From assembly GCA_937910665.1 (NCBI GenBank), contig CALEPR010000067.1:1-11177 (forward strand): DNA of 11,177 nt. Direction: 5' to 3'. The notes under the pieces are model-generated. The model saw nothing but the letters and a program-made list of their open reading frames with translations. It had not been told where the DNA came from and searched no databases. Every line of letters starts with the position of its first letter. Within the stretch, counting starts at the first letter, position 1. Below, one piece after another: positions 6,597 through 11,177 of this stretch. Source of the DNA: an uncultured Selenomonadales bacterium. GTDB taxonomy: Bacteria; Bacillota; Negativicutes; Selenomonadales; Selenomonadaceae. A program made the translations under genes and the position numbers.

Positions 6597-7727
6597 ATGT
6601 TTGATAAATTTGATGTTCAGTTGTTTGCAGATGAAAATGTTGAAAGCGAAGTTGGGACGCAGGGCGCAGATAATTCTGCTGATGAAAAAATTGATATTCC
6701 TGAAGAACTCAGCGACATTTCAGAGGACATTGCGCGGGATATTTTGCGCGAACACGCAGACAAAAGCAGTGAGGAAAATGACGCTCCTGCACCTGCTGAA
6801 GAATTTGACGCTGAAGGCAACTACACAGGCGACGGCAACGTTGACAACGTGAAAATTGCTTACTCGCGCTTTAAAGAAACTCTCGACAAGCAAAAAGACG
6901 CTGAAAAACAACTTGCCGCCTATCGCGCAAAGTTCGGTGACTTAAACGCACAGCCGACAATTCAGCAAAATAATTTTCAACCTGCCTTGCAACAGGATTA
7001 TCAACCGCAACAGGTGCAACAAGATATTCCTGAAACGCCGTCTGAAACGCCACAGCCGCGTTATTTCAGCGCAGACGACGCTAAACAGATTGACGACGCT
7101 ATAACGCAAATGACTATGCAAATGACAGGTTTAACTCAGGAAGATGTTGACAATTTAGATTATCTCGACGATGACGACCCAAAAATTGGAATTTGGAATC
7201 ACGCTCGGGAACTTGCCAAAATTGCAACTTACAATCAAATTGTAGCAATGCAACAGAAACAGGCGCAGGAAGAATATTACCGCGCTATGATGGCTAATCA
7301 GTCGCGGTCTGAATATAACGACTATGTTAATCAGCAAAAGGCGATTGAATATTTTGACGACCTGAGGGAGTTCGCGGGTAGTGAATTTTATCAATCGCAA
7401 AGTGCTGTTGACAAACAAATTATTTCCGATGCAAATTTGCGTATTGAAAGTGGAAAAGCAACGCCGACTGACAGATTTATTGTGCGTGACTTTTTCACTC
7501 GCGCAAAATCCGCTTATGACGCAAAAAATCAGCAAGTCCAAAAACCTGTCGCGCATAAAAAAACTGCGTCTAAACCGCAATTTCCACGCACGGACAAAGT
7601 TAATGGTATCCCCGGCAACGGTGGCGGAAATATTTCAAGCGCGGCACTTGCCGAAATGGTAAAAAATACTGACTGGGACAAAATTCCGCAATATTACAAA
7701 GATATTTTACTAAATTCTCAAACTTGA
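6597..7727 (+). CDS. Phage capsid scaffolding-like protein, 376 aa
   Basis: This protein probably templates assembly of the major capsid protein and leaves the head later. It lies 15 bases upstream of the capsid gene, the usual scaffold position. It is acidic and helical with low-complexity parts: an E/D/A-rich N-terminal third, a Q/P-rich linker at about residues 119-153, and a Q/E-rich helical part around residues 205-270. A Gly-rich stretch (GNGGGN) precedes a helical C-terminal tail (ALAEMVKNTDWDKIP), which would suit capsid binding. Residues 4-11 (KFDVQLFA) are almost identical to residues 4-11 of the capsid protein. ATG 6597 has AAAGGAG ahead of it; the open frame extends upstream to 6492 but only over the preceding gene. 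No protease motif was seen. Assignment rests on position and composition. Confidence 0.75.
   Translation: MFDKFDVQLFADENVESEVGTQGADNSADEKIDIPEELSDISEDIARDILREHADKSSEENDAPAPAEEFDAEGNYTGDGNVDNVKIAYSRFKETLDKQKDAEKQLAAYRAKFGDLNAQPTIQQNNFQPALQQDYQPQQVQQDIPETPSETPQPRYFSADDAKQIDDAITQMTMQMTGLTQEDVDNLDYLDDDDPKIGIWNHARELAKIATYNQIVAMQQKQAQEEYYRAMMANQSRSEYNDYVNQQKAIEYFDDLREFAGSEFYQSQSAVDKQIISDANLRIESGKATPTDRFIVRDFFTRAKSAYDAKNQQVQKPVAHKKTASKPQFPRTDKVNGIPGNGGGNISSAALAEMVKNTDWDKIPQYYKDILLNSQT
6606..6631 (+). repeat. N-terminal QLFA box, copy in the scaffold gene
   Basis: These 26 bases encode K-F-D-V-Q-L-F-A plus the first bases of the next codon. They match 7752-7777 at the start of the capsid gene at 25 of 26 positions; the single difference changes Val to Ile. 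Synonymous sites are identical too, suggesting a recent duplication, gene conversion or selection on the nucleotide sequence. Confidence 0.8.
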
Positions 7728-7742
7728 AAGGAATGATTTTTT

Positions 7743-8783
7743 ATGGAAAGTAAATTTGATATTCAGTTGTTTGCAGAAACTGAAATTAGTTCGGTTGACC
7801 CGACTTTGGTAATGACTGCTTACGCGAAAGAAACTTGGAAAGCAGGATTAGACAAAGGTTTTTTCAAAAAGTTCACAGGTGACAGCGCAGAATATATTGT
7901 GCATATGAAAACCGAACTGAAAAAAGAAGCAGGAGATTCAATCACAATTCCGCTTTTGTTGCCGCTCACAGGCGCAGGAATTACAGGCGATAATCAACTT
8001 GAAGGCAACGAAGAAGCGATGATTTACCGCAGTTTTAATGTCATTATCGACCAAATCAGAAACGGCATAAGAATCAAAGGCAAAATGGAAGAAAAGAGAA
8101 CGCAACTCAATTTGCGCCGCGATGCTAAAACTTCTTTGTCAGGTTGGCTCTCAAGAAAAACCGACAAGATGATTTTTGATAAGTTGTCAACAAATCCAAC
8201 TCAATCTACAAATCCAAGTTATAACAGATTGCTTTTTGGCGGCAGTGCAACTTCTGAAAATTCAATCGGCGCGGCTGATACTTTTAAAGCAGAGATGATT
8301 GGAAAAGCAAAACGTCTTGCAACTGCTGATGAAAACACAATGATTAAACCTGTTCAGGTTGACGGAATTGACACTTATGTGATGATTATCGACCCTTGCC
8401 AAGCACGTGATTTAATGGCAGACCCTGTATGGCGCGAAGCACAGGAACACGCCAATATTCGCGGTGAAGACAATCCAATTTTCAGCGGCAAACTTGGAAT
8501 GTACGAGGGCGTTGTTGTTCACGTCTCGCCGAGAATTTGGAGAACGGATACAGGCGCAAGCGGAACAAAAGTAGGACACGCACTGTTTTTAGGCGCACAA
8601 GCCGCAGTTTTCGCTGTCGGAGAAGAACCAACTTGGGCAGAGGATACTTTCGACTATGGAAACCAAGTCGGCTTTAAATTCGGGCGCATCTTTGGAATTG
8701 AAAAGGCACAGTTCAAGTACGACGGTGTTAATCCTGTTGACTTTGGTTGCATAAATGTTTTGACAGCGTCTGAGGACGACTAA
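7743..8783 (+). CDS. Major capsid protein, N4-gp56 family
   Basis: This 346-aa protein forms the icosahedral shell with an HK97-type fold. It is recognised by the family's sequence pattern: an AYAKETWKAGL helix (residues 26-36), GDSITIPLLLPLTG (64-77), GDNQLEGNEE (82-91), a basic segment (RNGIRIKGKMEEKRTQLNL), and GWLSRKTDKMIFDKLS (134-149). The later PIFSGKLGMYEGVVVHVSPR is the usual C-terminal domain signature. Residues 4-11 (KFDIQLFA) are shared with the scaffold protein. The Shine-Dalgarno AAAGGAATG lies close to ATG 7743, 15 bases after the scaffold stop, so the two genes are probably cotranscribed. The length is normal and no frameshift is seen. A hairpin follows the stop, as expected for a highly expressed gene. 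Confidence 0.93.
   Translation: MESKFDIQLFAETEISSVDPTLVMTAYAKETWKAGLDKGFFKKFTGDSAEYIVHMKTELKKEAGDSITIPLLLPLTGAGITGDNQLEGNEEAMIYRSFNVIIDQIRNGIRIKGKMEEKRTQLNLRRDAKTSLSGWLSRKTDKMIFDKLSTNPTQSTNPSYNRLLFGGSATSENSIGAADTFKAEMIGKAKRLATADENTMIKPVQVDGIDTYVMIIDPCQARDLMADPVWREAQEHANIRGEDNPIFSGKLGMYEGVVVHVSPRIWRTDTGASGTKVGHALFLGAQAAVFAVGEEPTWAEDTFDYGNQVGFKFGRIFGIEKAQFKYDGVNPVDFGCINVLTASEDD
7752..7777 (+). repeat. N-terminal QLFA box, copy in the capsid gene
   Basis: These bases encode K-F-D-I-Q-L-F-A and match 6606-6631 in the scaffold gene at 25 of 26 positions. Similar L-Q-L-F-A starts are common in capsid-related proteins of Bacillota phages, to my knowledge. Confidence 0.8.
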
Positions 8784-8796
8784 AAATTGAATAAGC

Positions 8797-8832
8797 AAAG
8801 CGGCAAGTGAAATATCTTGTCGCTTTTGTTTT
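8797..8832 (+). terminator. Terminator-like hairpin after the capsid gene
   Basis: An 11-pair stem (8797-8807 with 8816-8826, one G:U) closes an 8-base loop and is followed by a T-rich run interrupted by G. It begins 13 bases after the capsid stop codon and ends about 30 bases before the next start. It would end or reduce transcription into the decoration genes, or protect the 3' end of the capsid message. Confidence 0.65.
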
Positions 8833-8864
8833 GAAAAAAATTTAAGGAAAGGCGGTGAAGAAAA

Positions 8865-9413
8865 ATGGCACAATATATTTTGGAAAGTAACAAGTTCACG
8901 GCGATAACTGAAACTGAAGGCACTTTGGTAAATATTTCCAATGTACCTGTGGAAGTAAGTTTAAGTGAAGAATTTGGAACTGGAATAATTTTGTTTCCGC
9001 GACAACAGTTAGCGTTTGCAAAAGTTGTGTATGCGGCACGTGCGCCCGGCAGTTATGGCAGGGCGATTGTGGCGGCAATAGGTACAGGTGGCTTGCAAGC
9101 TGAAACATTCACGCAGGAAGATATTGACGCAGTTTTTGACGACGAAGGCGGTGGATATATTCCGGCAAGCGATGAAACTTTCACACAAGCAGACATTGAC
9201 GCAATTTTTGTCGGCGACGATGTTGTTCAAGAAGGTTTTACGGCTGATGATGTTGCTGAAGTTTTTACAGGCGGTTATAAACCAAAACCACACAAACAAG
9301 AACATTTCACACCTGAAGATGTGGATTATGTTTTTGATGAAAGTCACAAGCACCACAAACATTTTGATGAGAAATTTACTGAAGATGATATAGCCGAGAT
9401 TTTTGCGGCTTAA
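8865..9413 (+). CDS. Presumed capsid surface protein with five E-x-F-T-x-x-D-[IV] repeats, 182 aa
   Basis: I do not recognise a named family. Residues 1-78 look like a small beta-rich domain (LVNISNVPVEVSLSEEF, VVYAARAPGSYGRAIVA), of a style seen in phage structural proteins that bind the shell. Residues 80-180 hold five copies of a 12-residue motif, at 80, 104, 123, 147 and 169, with consensus E-x-F-T-x-x-D-[IV]-[DA]-x-[VI]-F. Gly-, Asp- or His-rich linkers separate them. The last linker (DESHKHHKHFDEKF) is rich in His and acidic residues. A strong AAAGGCGGTG site precedes ATG 8865. It is the first gene after the capsid hairpin and lies 18 bases before the fibre-like gene, which carries the same motif, so decoration or fibre attachment is likely. 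Confidence is high for coding, moderate for role. Confidence 0.8.
   Translation: MAQYILESNKFTAITETEGTLVNISNVPVEVSLSEEFGTGIILFPRQQLAFAKVVYAARAPGSYGRAIVAAIGTGGLQAETFTQEDIDAVFDDEGGGYIPASDETFTQADIDAIFVGDDVVQEGFTADDVAEVFTGGYKPKPHKQEHFTPEDVDYVFDESHKHHKHFDEKFTEDDIAEIFAA
9102..9404 (+). repeat. Five-copy 12-residue motif array (period 19-24 residues)
   Basis: Copies are ETFTQEDIDAVF, ETFTQADIDAIF, EGFTADDVAEVF, EHFTPEDVDYVF and EKFTEDDIAEIF, spaced 24, 19, 24 and 22 residues apart. Copies 1 and 2 are also similar in DNA; the others have diverged. A sixth copy, ETFDDDDIASIF, is in the next gene (10008-10043). Confidence 0.9.
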
Positions 9414-9431
9414 AGAAAGGACTTGATTATA

Positions 9432-10097
9432 ATGACAAAAACCGAGATTGTAAATTTTGTAAAAGCTGTTCGTATCCAGCACGACGAAAATATTGCTGCG
9501 ACATATGTCGCGAAAGAAGCAGGCAAAGGACTTTCGACCAACGACTACACCACTACAGAAAAAACTAAACTTAGTGGAATTGCTACAGGCGCACAAGTTA
9601 ACGTTATCGAAAATGTAAGCATTAAAGGCGGCGCGGCTGGTAGCATTAACACTGAGACAAAAGTTTTGACGCTTGACCTTGACAGTTACGCGAAAACAAG
9701 TGATATTTCTGCGGCACTCAATTACAAAGGCAGTGTTGACACCTTCTCTGAACTTCCTGCAAGCGGAAATTCTAACGGCGACGTTTACAACATTAAAACT
9801 GCTGGCGATACTGACCGCTACGGTGCTTCTGTTAAAGCTGGTGACAATGTTGTTTATGTTGTGGACGCGATTACACCTGCAAACAGCGGTTGGGATGCTC
9901 TCGGCGGTGTTATGGATTTGTCGGGCTATGTTCAAACAGTTTCAGGCAAGAGCTTGATTTATGACAGCTTGGTTAGCGGTCTTGAAACTTTGATTTCAGG
10001 CAGTGCGGAAACTTTTGACGACGACGACATTGCAAGCATTTTCAGCGATGATGACGACGACGAAAACGAAGATGAACCTTCCGGCGGCGGCGAGTAA
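9432..10097 (+). CDS. Head-fibre-like structural protein with acidic tail, 221 aa
   Basis: This is probably a surface fibre of the capsid. An N-terminal helix (TKTEIVNFVKAVRIQHDEN) is followed by YTTTEKTKLSGIATGA (residues 39-54), a segment widely seen in phage fibre proteins. Then comes YKGSVDTFSELPASG with GDVYNIK (about 98-122) and a beta-rich part ending near 160, a pattern I know from head fibre proteins of phages of Gram-positive hosts. The C-terminus has one copy of the motif repeated in the upstream protein (ETFDDDDIASIF, 193-204) and a polyacidic tail ending in SGGGE. ATG 9432 is chosen over TTG 9423 because AAAGAAAGG precedes it at a normal distance. A tail fibre is an alternative, but the position among capsid genes favours the head. 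Confidence 0.75.
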   Translation: MTKTEIVNFVKAVRIQHDENIAATYVAKEAGKGLSTNDYTTTEKTKLSGIATGAQVNVIENVSIKGGAAGSINTETKVLTLDLDSYAKTSDISAALNYKGSVDTFSELPASGNSNGDVYNIKTAGDTDRYGASVKAGDNVVYVVDAITPANSGWDALGGVMDLSGYVQTVSGKSLIYDSLVSGLETLISGSAETFDDDDIASIFSDDDDDENEDEPSGGGE

Positions 10098-10121
10098 TTT
10101 TTTAGCTTAGTCAAAGACGTG

Positions 10122-10159
10122 GTGGGCAGTGAATTTTATTTCATTGTCCACTTTTTTTT
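10122..10159 (+). terminator. Intrinsic terminator after the fibre-like gene
   Basis: A 12-pair stem (10122-10133 with 10140-10151, two G:U pairs) closes the 6-base loop TTTTAT and is followed by eight T residues (10152-10159). It is the clearest rho-independent terminator shape in the window, lying between the fibre-like gene and the cystatin-like gene. Confidence 0.8.
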
Positions 10160-10190
10160 GCAGGTGAAAATTTGAAAGGTGGAAATTAAA

Positions 10191-10466
10191 ATGATTATTT
10201 TCGGTGGAATTAACGTTGTTGAACAGCAGGAACTTACCAAAATGCCACAAGCGGCGGCGACTGCTTGGAGTGCGGTTACAGAATTGGTAGGCGCGAAATA
10301 CAAACCTGTTGCTTATGTCGGCGACCAAGTTGTTAATGGCGTGAATCACGTTTTTATTGCTGAGCAAACTTTGATGACTTCAACGCCTGAACGCCGCATT
10401 GTCACTATCAAGGTTAATGTCTTTGAAGGCAAGGCGGAACATTTGACTATCGAAAGAATTTTTTGA
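10191..10466 (+). CDS. Cystatin-like protein with QVVNG motif, 91 aa
   Basis: The whole length fits a minimal cystatin-type fold. There is an N-terminal Gly-Gly (residues 5-6), a helix (about 17-34, with AWSAVTELVGA), a strand (KYKPVAYVGD), and the loop QVVNG (46-50) continuing as VNHVFIAEQT. Two further strands (RRIVTIKVNVFEG, EHLTIERIF) complete the fold. In animal cystatins the N-terminal Gly and the Q-x-V-x-G hairpin insert into papain-like proteases. Similar small proteins occur in gut bacteria, to my knowledge, with unclear roles. There is no signal peptide, so it acts in the host cytoplasm or in the virion. ATG 10191 follows GAAAGGTGG; an in-frame GTG at 10179 overlaps that site and is rejected. 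It is first in the block after the terminator at 10122. Protease inhibition is a hypothesis; the fold match rests on motif and order only. Confidence 0.75.
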   Translation: MIIFGGINVVEQQELTKMPQAAATAWSAVTELVGAKYKPVAYVGDQVVNGVNHVFIAEQTLMTSTPERRIVTIKVNVFEGKAEHLTIERIF

Positions 10467-10500
10467 TTGACAGATTAAGTCACGACAAGGAGGGATGAAA

Positions 10501-10872
10501 ATGGCGGTAACAAAAACTGAAACTAGACGTGTTTTAAAACTTTGTCGGCAAACTCAAGACCAACTTAACAACGCAAGATTTTTGCCGAGACCGCAAGATG
10601 TCAATTTTACAATTCCTGTCAACAGTTGGACTTTGAACAGTTCGGCGACTGATGAATTTGTTTACTACGCTGACATTAACATTGTCGGTTTGACCGCAAA
10701 TGACACAGCTGAAATTGATTTTAACAAGACAAGTAAAACAGTTGTCGGCAATGCTAATATTTCTGACGAAGGCGAGACTTTCAGCGGTAAAATTAGAATC
10801 TATGCTGAAAATATTCCGACAGGTACGATAAGCGGCACTGCGAGCATAACAAAAGGTGTAAGTGCGTCATGA
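10501..10872 (+). CDS. Beta-rich phage structural protein, 123 aa
   Basis: Probably a virion surface or fibre component. An N-terminal helix (TKTETRRVLKLCRQTQDQL) resembles the start of the fibre-like protein at 9432. The rest looks like one beta-sandwich domain: DVNFTIPVNSWTLNS, YYADINIVGLTANDTAEIDF, then FSGKIRIYAENIPTGTI and a final strand ending TKGVSAS. The pattern 'IRIYAE-x-IPT' near the end is one I have seen in small phage fibre or decoration domains; I cannot name the family with certainty. AAGGAGGG (10487-10494) sets ATG 10501 as the start; ATG 10495 abuts that site and is too close. Confidence 0.75.
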   Translation: MAVTKTETRRVLKLCRQTQDQLNNARFLPRPQDVNFTIPVNSWTLNSSATDEFVYYADINIVGLTANDTAEIDFNKTSKTVVGNANISDEGETFSGKIRIYAENIPTGTISGTASITKGVSAS

Positions 10873-10903
10873 TAACATTTTAAAAAATTAGGAGATGATT
10901 TTT

Positions 10904-11177
10904 ATGGCAAGGGTAAAAGTAAATGCAAATCAGATTACAGCTATCACTTTATCGAGCGGCGTGGAAGATGTTTCTGTAGTGTCTGCAGTCGGCAATGCGT
11001 CTATCAACAATGACACCTTGTATCTTGATTTTCCAACAGTTTCAAGTGCAAGTGCCGCGACTTTTTCTGTCAATGGTTCTGCGGCAAATGAAATTTCAAT
11101 TTCGGGAGGAACTTTTTCCTTTGACACTGAAACTAAAATTGCAAATTTGACTATCCCCAACGCCGTGAATAATATTT
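10904..11177 (+). CDS. Beta-rich protein, N-terminal part (cut by window edge)
   Basis: An open frame starts at ATG 10904 with TAGGAGATG ahead of it and runs off the window after 91 codons. The start is MARVKVNANQITAITLSSGV, and the rest is rich in Ser, Ala, Thr and Asn with alternating hydrophobic residues, as in beta structures of surface or fibre proteins. No family is recognised. It is 31 bases after the previous gene and is likely in the same transcript. Confidence 0.7.
   Translation, partial: MARVKVNANQITAITLSSGVEDVSVVSAVGNASINNDTLYLDFPTVSSASAATFSVNGSAANEISISGGTFSFDTETKIANLTIPNAVNNI

Noticed and set aside
7155..7580. 141-codon open frame on the - strand
   Set aside because: It is antisense to the scaffold gene; the Phe/Arg-rich product has no start signal.
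9102..9404. EF-hand calcium-binding repeats
   Set aside because: The Asp/Glu-rich 12-residue units suggest EF-hands at first sight, but the D-x-D-x-D-G loop spacing is absent and the conserved positions are Phe, Thr, Asp, Ile and Phe.
9009..9935. 308-codon open frame on the - strand
   Set aside because: It lies opposite two well-supported genes, has no ribosome binding site I can see, and its translation is rich in Asn, Cys, Val and Phe, as expected from the complement of codon-biased genes.
1..11177. CRISPR array, tRNA gene or insertion sequence
   Set aside because: No regularly spaced near-identical DNA repeats, tRNA-like cloverleaf or transposase-like frame was seen in a reading by eye; a tRNA scan was not possible.

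Overview
The window is a head-gene segment of a tailed bacteriophage or prophage. All supported genes lie on the + strand, are closely spaced, and mostly have strong Shine-Dalgarno sites of the AAAGGAG/AAGGAGG type. Together with the AT-rich codon use, this points to a host in the Bacillota. A member of the Negativicutes is possible, but that is a guess from style and not shown by any marker gene. No tRNA, rRNA, CRISPR array, insertion sequence, integrase, terminase or portal gene is visible. Phage and prophage cannot be told apart from this window.

Bases 1-113 hold the end of an unidentified upstream gene. Bases 114-5936 are one 1940-residue reading frame. It encodes a large multidomain ('polyvalent') protein with an ADP-ribosyltransferase-like module, a zinc metallopeptidase motif (HEALH), a long central helical region, and a C-terminal part with hydrophobic segments of the kind seen in internal virion or ejection proteins. 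Two short ORFs (376-537 and 2521-2679) lie inside it in the same alternative frame. Each has a good ribosome binding site, their products resemble each other, and each is followed by a copy of a repeat in the host protein. This nested pair is the most unusual feature of the window.

Bases 5937-6148 are a leader-like spacer with inverted repeats, a possible extended -10 promoter and an intrinsic terminator-like hairpin. Bases 6149-8783 are a capsid block: two small unknown proteins (69 and 62 aa), a scaffold-like acidic protein (376 aa) and an N4-gp56-family major capsid protein (346 aa). The last two share the N-terminal box KFD[IV]QLFA. After a second hairpin, bases 8865-10097 encode a 182-aa presumed surface protein with five copies of an E-x-F-T-x-x-D-[IV]-x-x-[IV]-F motif, and a 221-aa head-fibre-like protein that ends in a sixth copy and a polyacidic tail. 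After a third hairpin, bases 10191-11177 encode a 91-aa cystatin-like protein with a QVVNG motif, a 123-aa beta-rich protein, and the start of another beta-rich protein cut by the window edge.

Read together, the genes describe capsid assembly (scaffold, capsid), capsid decoration (motif-repeat protein, fibre, beta-sandwich proteins) and a large, probably virion-packaged effector that may act on the host early in infection. The hairpins divide the cluster into four expression blocks, which suggests partial termination or antitermination to set protein ratios. Functions past the capsid gene are inferred from position and sequence style.
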